This document shows positions 46,042-54,329 of a DNA stretch of 64,000 nt, piece after piece. A program made the position numbers and the translations under genes. The stretch spans positions 372,001 through 436,000 of the forward strand of contig JABFRP010000003.1 of assembly GCA_013141115.1 (NCBI GenBank). The letters are read 5' to 3'. This DNA is from Ferruginibacter sp. (GTDB lineage Bacteria > Bacteroidota > Bacteroidia > Chitinophagales > Chitinophagaceae). Below the pieces are notes generated by a model. It was given only the letters and a program-made list of their open reading frames with translations. It had not been told where the DNA came from and made no database searches. Numbering within the stretch: the first letter of the stretch is position 1; every line of letters begins with the position of its first letter.

Positions 46042-46090
46042 TCGCCTGCGGCGGTTTAGAGGGAACGCAGGTTTTTATGATGATTAAGAT
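46041..46090. repeat. Direct repeat downstream of the luciferase-like gene
   Basis: ATCGCCTGCGGCGGTTTA then ACGCAGGTTTTTATGATGAT (ending AAGAT at 46090) is the partner of 44832-44887. It overlaps the last base of the stop codon of the oxidoreductase. Confidence 0.7.
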
Positions 46091-46109
46091 TAAAGCAGCT
46101 TAATAATTT

Positions 46110-46406
46110 TTATTCGTTTTCGTACCTGCTTAACTGGTTGGATAGTTGCACAATTTTTTGTTGCATGTCGTTCATGCGTTGCAATAAATAGGTAATGGTT
46201 TCAATGCCTTCCAGGTTAATATCCATTTCCTGGTAAAGCCGTACCAGTTTTTCTAAATGTGGCAGTTGGCTAACGGGTACAAATACTTTTTCTTCAATGT
46301 GGGTAATTTCTATAAGGCCGCTATCTTTTAAAGAATAAATAAATGCAAGTTCAATATTATGATGAATACAAAAAGTATCAGCAGGTATCATTTCTTCTGT
46401 TAACAT
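46110..46406 (-). CDS. cbpM: Chaperone modulator CbpM
   Basis: 98 residues with a MerR-like N-terminal helix-turn-helix (FCIHHNIELAFIYSLKDSG, then VFVPVSQLPHLEKLVRLYQ) and a C-terminal helix (LLQRMNDMQQKIVQLSNQL). CbpM binds the J-domain protein CbpA and inhibits it. The gene starts 11 bp after the cbpA stop in the same direction, the arrangement known for cbpA-cbpM. The pairing makes the assignment strong. Confidence 0.88.
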   Translation of the reverse strand: MLTEEMIPADTFCIHHNIELAFIYSLKDSGLIEITHIEEKVFVPVSQLPHLEKLVRLYQEMDINLEGIETITYLLQRMNDMQQKIVQLSNQLSRYENE

Positions 46407-46417
46407 ACCAAATAATT

Positions 46418-47296
46418 TTATTTAAGTTTACTTAATTCGGCAAACAGGGCCTTCTGTTGTTCGGTAAGATTAGTGGGCAATTTTACTTCGTAAGTAACAT
46501 ACAGGTCGCCGGCTTCACCTTCTTTTTTATACACAGGAAAACCTTTGCCCTTCAACCTTATTTTAGTACCACTTTGTGTTTCGGCAGTTACATTTAGTTT
46601 TACTTTTCCGCTCAATGTATCTATTGTAGTTTCTCCTCCCAATAAAGCGGTGTACAAATCTATAGTGGCTGTGGTAAACAGATCGTTGCCACTGCGTTTA
46701 AAACGAGGGTGAGGTGCAATAGAAAAAGTAATGAACAGATCGCCAGGCGGTCCGCCGTTTACACCGGGTGCGCCATAACCTTTTAATTTTATGATCTGCC
46801 CGTTTTCGATACCTGCGGGAATAGTGATGCGGATATTTTTTCCGTTAACGGTTAAGGTTTGCTGATGCGTTTGCAGGGCATCGGTTAAGTTAAGTTTTAA
46901 CGATGCATTATAATCCTGTCCACGAAATTTAGTTTGGCTGCTGCGTCCACTTCCTCCAAACATCGATTCAAAAAAACTGGAAAAATCATGTTCATCATCA
47001 CCGGAAAATTGTGGACCTGCTGATTGCCTTGACTGCCCCTGCGATTTACGCTGTTGCTCAAACTGGTCGGCATGTTGCCAGTCTTTACCATACTGATCGT
47101 ATTTTTTTCTTTTTTCCGGATCGCTTAAAACTTCGTTGGCCTCATTAATTTGCTGAAATTTTTGATGGGCATCTTTATCGTTGGGGTTAAGATCGGGATG
47201 CAGTTTCCTGGCCAGTTTACGGTAAGCTTTTTTTATCTCTTCATCCGAAGCATTTTTATCAATCCCCAAAATTTTGTAGTAATCTATAAATTCCAT
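46418..47296 (-). CDS. cbpA: DnaJ-class chaperone CbpA
   Basis: 292 residues from ATG 47296, chosen because it starts [17 protein letters not shown], the exact beginning of the J domain; the upstream ATG at 47335 adds 13 weak residues. The J domain has the HPD motif (KLHPDLNP) that stimulates DnaK ATPase. A Gly/Ser/Gln-rich linker follows ([12 protein letters not shown]), then two C-terminal substrate-binding beta domains ([41 protein letters not shown]). The DnaJ zinc finger is absent, which separates CbpA from DnaJ. It forms an operon with cbpM. Confidence 0.93.
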   Translation of the reverse strand: MEFIDYYKILGIDKNASDEEIKKAYRKLARKLHPDLNPNDKDAHQKFQQINEANEVLSDPEKRKKYDQYGKDWQHADQFEQQRKSQGQSRQSAGPQFSGDDEHDFSSFFESMFGGSGRSSQTKFRGQDYNASLKLNLTDALQTHQQTLTVNGKNIRITIPAGIENGQIIKLKGYGAPGVNGGPPGDLFITFSIAPHPRFKRSGNDLFTTATIDLYTALLGGETTIDTLSGKVKLNVTAETQSGTKIRLKGKGFPVYKKEGEAGDLYVTYEVKLPTNLTEQQKALFAELSKLK

Positions 47297-47392
47297 TTGG
47301 TTGATTTTTATTGCCTGGTATAAAGATACACTCATTTAAACCGCCGCATACTTTTTAAATTAAAATGTATTGATGCAGAGAATCTTTAAATA

Positions 47393-47470
47393 GAACGCAG
47401 ATAATTATGATGATTAAGATTTGCACGGATAAACCAAAACATCTCATCAGCATCATAAAAATCTACGTTC
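47393..47470. repeat. Palindromic repeat in the cbpA upstream region
   Basis: GAACGCAGATAATTATGATG (47393-47412) and the reverse complement of 47451-47470 (GAACGTAGATTTTTATGATG) differ at three bases. The same sequence is the second half of the repeats at 44832 and 46041. It may act as a hairpin after the YiaA/B gene. Confidence 0.7.
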
Positions 47471-47482
47471 CCCAAAAATATT

Positions 47483-47899
47483 TTAAAACAGGTCTTTTGG
47501 TTTAGCTGCCTTAACATCACGGGTGTTTTTTTGTACGGCCACGGCAGCAAACAAACTCAGTACAAAAGACATGGCATAAAAACCTTTTTCACTTTTTTCC
47601 AGCTCTGCATTCCATAAACCAACGGTAAGCAATACAATGGCAAGAAGTGTGGTAAACCATGCAATACCATAGTACAGGTTGGTTACCGGAATACCTTCCA
47701 GCTGATCCCGTACTGCTTTTTGTACCGAGATGGCAGAGAAAAGGCCGAACATTAATACGGTAAAATAATACCCTTTTTCATTCAATTGCATATTGGCATT
47801 CCATAGCCCGATGTTAAATGCAATGATGCCGATAAATAGTGCCAGCCATGATGCTGCAATAAATGCTGCCGAAGGTTGATTGATTGTTTGTTGTTCCAT
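47483..47899 (-). CDS. YiaA/YiaB-family inner membrane protein
   Basis: 138 residues from ATG 47899 (MEQQTINQPSAAFIAASWLAL); the longer frame to 47968 adds a poor stretch. It has four helices in two similar pairs: SWLALFIGIIAFNIGLWNA with YYFTVLMFGLFSAISVQK, and WFTTLLAIVLLTVGLWNA with FYAMSFVLSLFAAVAVQK. Each pair is one YiaA/B two-helix unit (PF05360). The function is unknown. It lies directly downstream of the Crp/Fnr-type regulator on the same strand (80 bp gap), which may control it. Confidence 0.88.
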   Translation of the reverse strand: MEQQTINQPSAAFIAASWLALFIGIIAFNIGLWNANMQLNEKGYYFTVLMFGLFSAISVQKAVRDQLEGIPVTNLYYGIAWFTTLLAIVLLTVGLWNAELEKSEKGFYAMSFVLSLFAAVAVQKNTRDVKAAKPKDLF

Positions 47900-47979
47900 A
47901 ATTATTTTTTTATAGAACAAAACTATAGGTGCAGGTTGCTTTATTTTTTGACAATTGTCAAAAAGCAAAGAGGTAAATG

Positions 47980-48543
47980 TTAAAACTTACTTCGTATCCT
48001 GCTCAATGTTTCCTGGCTGATGCCCAGGTAAGAGGCAATGTAACCAAGAGGCACTCTTTCAATAATATGCGGTGTTTGCTGTAATAAATTTTCGTAGCGT
48101 TCGCTGGCCGTTTTAAACTGGGCATTTACAAAACGTTCTTCCAGCCGGATATAATATTTTTCATACGCAATACGCATCAGCCTTTCAATTTCGTGGTACT
48201 GGTTAAAAAGCTGGGTGAGGGTTTCTTTGGAGATGGCCCATAAAATACTGCCTTCTAGTAATTGTATATTTTCCACCGCCGCCTCTTGTGTAATAAAACT
48301 GTGGAAGGAGGTTACAAAATCTTTTTCAAAACCAAACCAGTGGGTAATTTCTTTGCCATCCAGGTTATAAAATCCACGCAGTGCACCTTTTTCTAAAAAA
48401 TACAAATACCTGCATACTTGTCCCTGCGTTAATAAAAATTCATGCTTAGCAATAGTGATCTTTTCAAAACAATTCTGCAAAGCATGTTGTGCTTCGTTGC
48501 TTAACGGAGCGTAGTTGGTAATATGTGTCAGCAGTTGTTGCAT
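47980..48543 (-). CDS. Crp/Fnr-family transcriptional regulator
   Basis: 187 residues. The N-terminal cyclic-nucleotide-binding-like beta-roll (HEFLLTQGQVCRYLYFLEKGALRGFY, VENIQLLEGSILWAISKETL) is followed by a helix-turn-helix near the C-terminus (VPLGYIASYLGISQETLSRIR). No Fnr-type cysteine cluster is seen, so oxygen sensing by an iron-sulphur cluster is unlikely. The ligand is unknown. The adjacent YiaA/B gene is the likeliest target. The end IRSKF is short, without the usual extra tail. Confidence 0.88.
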   Translation of the reverse strand: MQQLLTHITNYAPLSNEAQHALQNCFEKITIAKHEFLLTQGQVCRYLYFLEKGALRGFYNLDGKEITHWFGFEKDFVTSFHSFITQEAAVENIQLLEGSILWAISKETLTQLFNQYHEIERLMRIAYEKYYIRLEERFVNAQFKTASERYENLLQQTPHIIERVPLGYIASYLGISQETLSRIRSKF

Positions 48544-48688
48544 GGATAATAATAAAGCTTAGCAGGTTAAAGATAATACAGCAAAACTTATTACAGCAAA
48601 GTATGCAATAGCAGGTTGCAGCAACTGATAAATCTTTATTGCTTTTGACCAAAACGGTGTATTTTGCAAGTACTAAAAAAAATAAATT

Positions 48689-49252
48689 ATGGTAGCTAAA
48701 TTATACACAGTTGTTTTTATTGCAGCCACAACATTTGTTTCCTGTATGGGTAATGATAACAAAGTGGTAATTGATGAATCTTTAGTGGTACCTGCTTCGG
48801 CAAATAAAGCGGCAGCAGATTCTGCAGCACCACAAGCTATTACTTTACAACCAGGTGCTTCGGCATCCAGTGCAGCAACAGTACCCAGCACCAATAACGT
48901 AACACTTGCTCCTCAAAATATTGCAACAGCAGCTACCGCACAGCCAATTGCTGCAGGTATGAACCCTGCACACGGACAACCGGGGCATCGTTGCGATATT
49001 GCAGTAGGCGCTCCATTAAACAGTAAGCCTGCAGCGCCAACTGCAACAACCGCAAACATGAGTACCACACAGCCGCAAGCAACTCCTGTGGCTGTTAATA
49101 CCACTACAGCTCCGGGTATGAATCCTCCTCACGGTCAGCCCGGCCATCGTTGCGATATTAGTGTTGGTGCACCGCTAAACAGTAAACCTGCGGCAACAGC
49201 AGCACCCGTGGTTACCGCAACACCAGTTGCGGCAGACAGCGCAAAAAAATAA
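48689..49252 (+). CDS. Lipoprotein with two near-identical HGQPGHRCD repeats
   Basis: 187 residues. The lipoprotein signal has lipobox FVSC at Cys19. The mature part is low-complexity (Ala, Thr, Pro, Ser) with two copies of a 27-residue unit at 90-116 and 143-169: GMNP(A/P)HGQPGHRCDI then VGAPLNSKPAA. The unit keeps two His, one Cys and an Asp in fixed spacing, so metal binding is possible but not shown. This short unit also occurs in other Bacteroidota lipoproteins. The gene is alone, followed by the DUF3788 gene in the opposite direction. Confidence 0.8.
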   Translation: MVAKLYTVVFIAATTFVSCMGNDNKVVIDESLVVPASANKAAADSAAPQAITLQPGASASSAATVPSTNNVTLAPQNIATAATAQPIAAGMNPAHGQPGHRCDIAVGAPLNSKPAAPTATTANMSTTQPQATPVAVNTTTAPGMNPPHGQPGHRCDISVGAPLNSKPAATAAPVVTATPVAADSAKK

Positions 49253-49292
49253 AATTATTTTAAAAAATGAGATAAGGAAAGTATGCCATTTT

Positions 49293-49713
49293 TCAGGCCG
49301 ACAATTTTATGTCAATTAACTGGCTGATGTTTTTTAATATCTTTTTATTTTTTACCACTATTCTTATGCCACGGCCTTCTGCATAAGGTTTTGCATTTTG
49401 CAGTTCGGTTTTAATGGCGGTATCAATGTTACTTGCCATAATTTTATCCAATGCTTTGGGGCCAAAAACAAATGCAGCCATAAAATATTTTTCCTTGGGC
49501 AGTAAATATATAATGGCTCTTTTTTTTGTCTTTAATTCTAAAACTCCAGCCATACTTTACACCGGAAAAATTCCATTCGCTGATACCTGCCGGATATTTT
49601 TGATTGACCATGGTGCAGATATTTTGCCATAAAGTATAAGTACTACCAAGCGCATCGGCAAGGGCTACCGGAGTAGGAGTGGTGGCTTTATCGAAAAAAA
49701 TGCTGCTGTTCAT
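49293..49713 (-). pseudogene. DUF3788 protein, one frameshift in an A8 run
   Basis: Two overlapping frames form one protein of about 139 residues: MNSSIFFDKATTPTPVALADALGS... up to WSFRIKDKK, then RAIIYLLPKEKYFMAAFVFG to the end. The join is the A8 run (T8 at 49520-49527 on the + strand); A7 restores the frame. The content matches DUF3788 (PF12663), small cytoplasmic proteins of unknown role. As written the frame ends early. Homopolymer error is the simpler explanation. Confidence 0.75.
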
Positions 49714-49770
49714 ATTTTATTATATGACGCAGTAAATATAGCCAACATTTTTTTGCACAACTGATCGTAT

Positions 49771-49810
49771 AAAAAAACAAATTGCCCGTTACTTTAGCAA
49801 CGGGCAATTT
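49771..49810 (-). terminator. Rho-independent terminator of the T9SS cargo gene
   Basis: AAATTGCCCGTT (49779-49790) pairs perfectly with AACGGGCAATTT (49799-49810), with an 8-nt loop. Reading leftward it is followed by a T-run (A7 at 49771-49777). It lies just after the stop codon at 49847. Confidence 0.9.
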
Positions 49811-49846
49811 ATTTTTTATACTACAATTTCAGCAGTAAGAAAATTA

Positions 49847-51793
49847 CTAGTTCAGTTTTAAAACTTTTTGTGTGATGCTTCCTGCCGATGATTTTACTTT
49901 TACCAGGTATACACCAGGCGTATGATTAGATAAGTCGGGCAGTTGCAGTATATTTTCTCCTGCAGCAATATTTACTTTTGTATTGCTGATCAGTTTGCCC
50001 TGTGCATTCCAGATAGCTACATCAGCAGCTTCGTTTATAATTCCTTTTACAGAAAGCCACAGTTGGCCATGTGTAGGATTAGGGAAAATGCTTGATTGCA
50101 ATTTACTCAGGCTCTTATCCCTTAGCATGGCCATGTTGCTGTATTTGGTTCGGCCATCTTTGCCGGTTACTTTTATTCTGAAATAAATAATAGCGGCATT
50201 TATTTTATTTGATGAAGATGTAAAGCTGTAGTTGGCAATATCAGTGTCATTACTTGCAGCTACAGTAGCCAGCTGTGAAAAATTGTAGCCATCCAAACTG
50301 TATTCAATATCATAACTGGCGGCTTCGTTGTTACCGGATGCCTGCCAATTAAATTCGGTAATGCCATTTACCCTGCTGGTAGTAAAGTTGGTAAAATTTA
50401 CATTCATTACCATACACACACTATCAAAAAATATGGTTACCGAGTCTTTAGAATAAAAAGGACATGCTGAGCTTAGTTGCTGTGTTACATAGTAAGTACC
50501 CGGTGCATCCACCATTATTGAAATACCGGTATTGCTGCCTACTATATGTCCGTTGCTGGTGCTCCAGGTATAAACAGAAGTAGGGTTGGGGTTAATGACA
50601 TTAATTGGTGTGAGTGGAAATATTTTACAGAAATACAGAAAGTTGGTAAACGCATCTACCGGCGGATAATCAAACATCCTGAAAGGCGCAATAAAATCTT
50701 TCAACTCCGAGGTGAATGAAGTGGAAGATCTTGTTTTTACCAATACACGCCTGAAAGGAGTACCGCAAGGATTGTTGCTATAACTACCAGGGTCAACACC
50801 CAATTTGGTAAGGTTAACCGAAAACTCCATAAACTGTCCGTCTATATAATCGGTAACCAAACTATTGTCTGTGCGTATTAACGAAAACGGCCCTGCCCAG
50901 GTATTGCCTGTAGATTGTAAACCGGTATAAAAAGCACCTGCTGTTTTAGGTAAAATACTGGCATAGCCATAGGTTGCTGAAGCACCATCACCATCAAACT
51001 GGCCACCCCAGTTAAAATTAACCGGCGTTGATAAAAGCGAATTTTTATTGATCCATATCCTGGCTTGTATTAATGTTAACGAAGCGCTGCTGTACTCGGC
51101 ACTAAAAATAATATCGCCTGCTTTAAGCACATTGCCACTGGCATCAAACTGCCATGCAGTGTGGCCGGCATTGGGGCCATAGCCACCAAATGTTTGGTTG
51201 GTACGGTTATAAAAAATATCTGTCTGGTACAATTCAAAATCAAAGTACCTGTTACCGTTAGTATTTTCAATAGAAATACCGCCCAGCATCCATAGAGAGT
51301 CGGTAACATTTGGCCCGGCTCTTCTTATATGTGTAAAAGCATCCAGTATATCATTTTTATCAGGAATGCCTTGTGCAACAGGGCAAGACCAAAGCACAGG
51401 GCTCATACCATTTTTATTACTGCCCGATGCAAATACAGTGGAATCATCGCCATGAAAATCACGGTGAAAAACTGCATCAATAACCAGGTGGTTTTGTAGT
51501 GTGCTGTAAAACGCCGGCTTCATCAGGCGGGAAAAAGAAGTCATTCTGCTGGCGGGGTTACTGGTATAGTTGGCTACTATGGCCGCAGCTCCTGCTGTAT
51601 CAATAATGGCCTGGCCTGTTCCAAACCTGAGATTTTTAAACCAGTCGTCGCTGGTAGAAATAGCATTGTTAAAGAAACCTCCCTGCAATTCGCCATCCAC
51701 ACCAAAATTGGCTTTGATGGCGGGTGAGGTTATCTGCGCCGTTAACGAATTGATAAATGTAAAAAATGAAACAATAAGTAGATGTGTTTTCAT
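49847..51793 (-). CDS. T9SS type A cargo protein
   Basis: 648 residues with a signal peptide (MKTHLLIVSFFTFINSLTAQ). Residues about 20-390 hold no family I can name (IKANFGVDGELQGGFFNN, WFKNLRFGTGQAIIDT, DGDDSTVFASGS-like calcium-rich stretches). An Ig-like piece follows (VYTWSTSNGHIVGSN). The last 80 residues from LQSSIFPNPTHGQLWLSVKG to ITQKVLKLN form the T9SS type A sorting domain. It is exported to the surface. Other proteins that start with a similar NFGVDGELQGGFFN block are large calcium-dependent surface proteins, but this is only an impression. It is a single gene with its own terminator. Confidence 0.88.
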   Translation of the reverse strand: MKTHLLIVSFFTFINSLTAQITSPAIKANFGVDGELQGGFFNNAISTSDDWFKNLRFGTGQAIIDTAGAAAIVANYTSNPASRMTSFSRLMKPAFYSTLQNHLVIDAVFHRDFHGDDSTVFASGSNKNGMSPVLWSCPVAQGIPDKNDILDAFTHIRRAGPNVTDSLWMLGGISIENTNGNRYFDFELYQTDIFYNRTNQTFGGYGPNAGHTAWQFDASGNVLKAGDIIFSAEYSSASLTLIQARIWINKNSLLSTPVNFNWGGQFDGDGASATYGYASILPKTAGAFYTGLQSTGNTWAGPFSLIRTDNSLVTDYIDGQFMEFSVNLTKLGVDPGSYSNNPCGTPFRRVLVKTRSSTSFTSELKDFIAPFRMFDYPPVDAFTNFLYFCKIFPLTPINVINPNPTSVYTWSTSNGHIVGSNTGISIMVDAPGTYYVTQQLSSACPFYSKDSVTIFFDSVCMVMNVNFTNFTTSRVNGITEFNWQASGNNEAASYDIEYSLDGYNFSQLATVAASNDTDIANYSFTSSSNKINAAIIYFRIKVTGKDGRTKYSNMAMLRDKSLSKLQSSIFPNPTHGQLWLSVKGIINEAADVAIWNAQGKLISNTKVNIAAGENILQLPDLSNHTPGVYLVKVKSSAGSITQKVLKLN

Positions 51794-52002
51794 AGGTTTA
51801 CCATTTATAGTAAGCTTAATAAGGATGGATCTTGTAACAGATATTTAACCAGTGTTTGCTAGTATCTAAACATAAAGTTAGAACAAATAGTACGCAGAAA
51901 ACCACTCATTCTTTTAGTGGTTTTACTTGGTAAAATTACCTTGTTGCCAATATTTTTTTTGGTAGATACTTGAATGTTGTTGTGCTAAAAGGATAAAATA
52001 AC

Positions 52003-52395
52003 TCAGGCCGTTTTTTTACTGAAGCCGCCGGGAAACATAATAGCAAGCAATACACAAATCAGCAGAAAATTATATTCCATACCATTTCTGCCACCGCCTA
52101 CTACAAACCAGCCTTCGGGGTAATGCACCATAATAATGCCTGCAATTAAAATGAGGATGGTAACCACTGCGGCCCATTTTACATATTTGTTTATTATCAG
52201 CAACAGGGCTGCTGCAACATGCGATAGTTTAATAGCCCACGCAAGATATAAACCCAGTGGTGCAAAACCTGCCTGGTTTAAATACAAGTTGCCAAAGTTG
52301 TTAACCCCATTATTAAACATGCCGGGAATGCTATGCGATAATAAAATGATGGCAACGGCCAGGCGAAGTATAAAGTTGTTGTTTGTAAACGTCAT
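52003..52395 (-). CDS. DoxX-family membrane protein
   Basis: 130 residues with four hydrophobic helices: FILRLAVAIILLSHSIPGMF, LYLAWAIKLSHVAAALLLII, WAAVVTILILIAGIIMVH and YNFLLICVLLAIMFPGG. The arrangement matches the DoxX-like family. A role in redox or quinone metabolism is often quoted for the family but is not tested here. It stands alone. Confidence 0.82.
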   Translation of the reverse strand: MTFTNNNFILRLAVAIILLSHSIPGMFNNGVNNFGNLYLNQAGFAPLGLYLAWAIKLSHVAAALLLIINKYVKWAAVVTILILIAGIIMVHYPEGWFVVGGGRNGMEYNFLLICVLLAIMFPGGFSKKTA

Positions 52396-52591
52396 GAGCT
52401 AAATTATTTTTCTTTTATCAGTAAGATCATTTAATAATTTAATGGTATTGCAACTACGTGAGTACTGTTTTTATTGACTGAATTTTTGCCTTATTTGATT
52501 AAAGTTAAATAATAAGTATCACTTTAGTTTACGCTGCTGCATGTTGAAATTGTAAACAGAAGGTTTATTTTGCAATAAAATAATTAAGGCC

Positions 52592-53611
52592 ATGGAACAA
52601 AATGCAACGGTTAATATATCTGCTGAAGAAATGAAAATGGTGTTTACATCCATTTTACTAAAACAAGGATTTGAAAAAGATAAAGCAATCACTTGTGCAG
52701 CCATATTTACTGCCAATAGTATAGATGGTATTTACAGCCATGGCGTAAACCGTTTTCCACGTTTTATACAATATGTTGAAAAAGGATATGTAGATAAAGA
52801 TGCAATACCATCGTTGCAACAAAGTGTTGCCGGTATACAGCAATGGAATGGTAATCTTGGTCCTGGTATATTAAATGCCATTCATGCCACCAATACTGCA
52901 ACAAAACTTGCCGGTGAATTTGGCATTGGTTGCGTGGCATTAGCCAATACCAATCACTGGATGAGAGGCGGTACTTACGGTTGGCAGGCTGCAAAAGCTG
53001 GGTATGTATTTATTGGGTGGACAAACACCACGGCCCTGATGCCGGCATGGGGAGCAACCGATGCAAAGCTGGGCAACAATCCATTGGTAATAGCATTGCC
53101 CTATAAAGATGAAGCTATTGTACTGGACATGGCTATGTCCCAATACTCTTTCGGTGCCATGGAACATGCTGCTATTAAAAATGAAAATTTATCGGTGATG
53201 GGAGGTTTTGATGAAGCCGGTAAATTAACCAATGATGCTGCTGCTATTATTAAAACTAAACGGCCATTACCCATTGGCTTTTGGAAAGGTGCAGGTTTAT
53301 CTTTGTTGCTTGATATATTGGCTGCAATTTTATCCGGCGGTTTGGCTACGCATCAAATCGGTAAGCAAAAAGCGGAGTATGGTTTATCACAGGTATTTAT
53401 TGCTATCGATATTTCAAAGTTGGGCAACACATCTGCCATTACCATACTTATCGAAAATATTATTAACGATTACAAACAGTCGATACCGGCAAATGAAAAG
53501 GAAAAAATAACCTGGCCCGGCGAAAGGGTATTGGCTGCAAGGGAAAAAAATACTGCACAGGGTATTCCGGTGCTTAATAGTATTTGGCAACAAATTCTGC
53601 AACTGCAATAA
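52592..53611 (+). CDS. Malate/L-lactate dehydrogenase-family enzyme, YiaK-like
   Basis: 339 residues, the family length. The family (Ldh_2) uses NAD(P)H in an unusual non-Rossmann fold. It closely follows E. coli YiaK (2,3-diketo-L-gulonate reductase): IDGIYSHGVNRFPRFI, IGCVALANTNHWMRGGTYGWQAAK, WTNTTALMPAWGA, KLGNNPLVIALPY, LDMAMSQYSFGAME and PLPIGFWKGAGLSLLLDI. The SHG histidine is the likely catalytic residue. It may act on keto-gulonate; no other sugar-acid genes are adjacent, so the pathway is unknown. Confidence 0.88.
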   Translation: MEQNATVNISAEEMKMVFTSILLKQGFEKDKAITCAAIFTANSIDGIYSHGVNRFPRFIQYVEKGYVDKDAIPSLQQSVAGIQQWNGNLGPGILNAIHATNTATKLAGEFGIGCVALANTNHWMRGGTYGWQAAKAGYVFIGWTNTTALMPAWGATDAKLGNNPLVIALPYKDEAIVLDMAMSQYSFGAMEHAAIKNENLSVMGGFDEAGKLTNDAAAIIKTKRPLPIGFWKGAGLSLLLDILAAILSGGLATHQIGKQKAEYGLSQVFIAIDISKLGNTSAITILIENIINDYKQSIPANEKEKITWPGERVLAAREKNTAQGIPVLNSIWQQILQLQ

Positions 53612-53662
53612 GGTAAGGTTGAAATTATCAGTTGCTCTTTATCACCGGATAATTTTATTTCC

Positions 53663-54163
53663 TCAACTCTCCACCGTCATATAATCCAGATTACCATTTT
53701 CATCAGTAAATATCACCACCAGGTCGTCGGTTATTTGCCGCCCGATGGAGTAATCAAAAATAGCAAATTCATTAGCGTTATCGGGGTAAATGCCTACCCT
53801 TACCAAATGCAGTTTTTGTAATAATAATTTTTCATGATCGGGCTTTTTGCTGCCGGCCGGTAATAATGCCGCTAATTCTGTGATGCCCAATTCTTCTAAA
53901 TGATGTTGTAAATAAAATTTAACCGCATCGCCATTTTTATTGTTGTAGTCGTTAACAATATAGTTTTTGTTGTTGATGTCAAATATCCTGATGTTATCAA
54001 TAAAGTGTTGTACTGTTTCTAATCGCTTAGGGTCAATAGTTTTGTTTTCAAAATTCAGGTCAATTTCAATTTGCCTGCTGTTGAAGCTGATTTCTACTTC
54101 ATAATATTCTTCTAAATCGTTTGGGTCAATGGGCCCAAAATGCGGTAAAGTAAAGTTTGCCAT
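53663..54163 (-). CDS. DUF2004 protein
   Basis: 166 residues from ATG 54163 (MANFTLPHFGPIDPNDLEEYYEVEI); the longer frame to 54232 adds an implausible N-terminus. The family pattern continues with IEIDLNFENKTIDPKRLE and ends VVIFTDENGNLDYMTVES. DUF2004 proteins are cytoplasmic and some sit near toxin-immunity loci; no toxin is nearby. Function unknown. It is convergent with the YiaK-like gene and divergent from the next. Confidence 0.85.
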   Translation of the reverse strand: MANFTLPHFGPIDPNDLEEYYEVEISFNSRQIEIDLNFENKTIDPKRLETVQHFIDNIRIFDINNKNYIVNDYNNKNGDAVKFYLQHHLEELGITELAALLPAGSKKPDHEKLLLQKLHLVRVGIYPDNANEFAIFDYSIGRQITDDLVVIFTDENGNLDYMTVES

Positions 54164-54329
54164 AATTATTATGCTGAATGGGTGATATAGAACAGAACTG
54201 TTTAAAAACCTATTTGCATAAATGTACAACATACATCAGTAAAAAGCCGGTAATAAATAGTACATACCACCACATGATGGTTAACCTGCTCAAACAAAGT
54301 ACATTTATCTTTACTCATAAACTCTTGCT

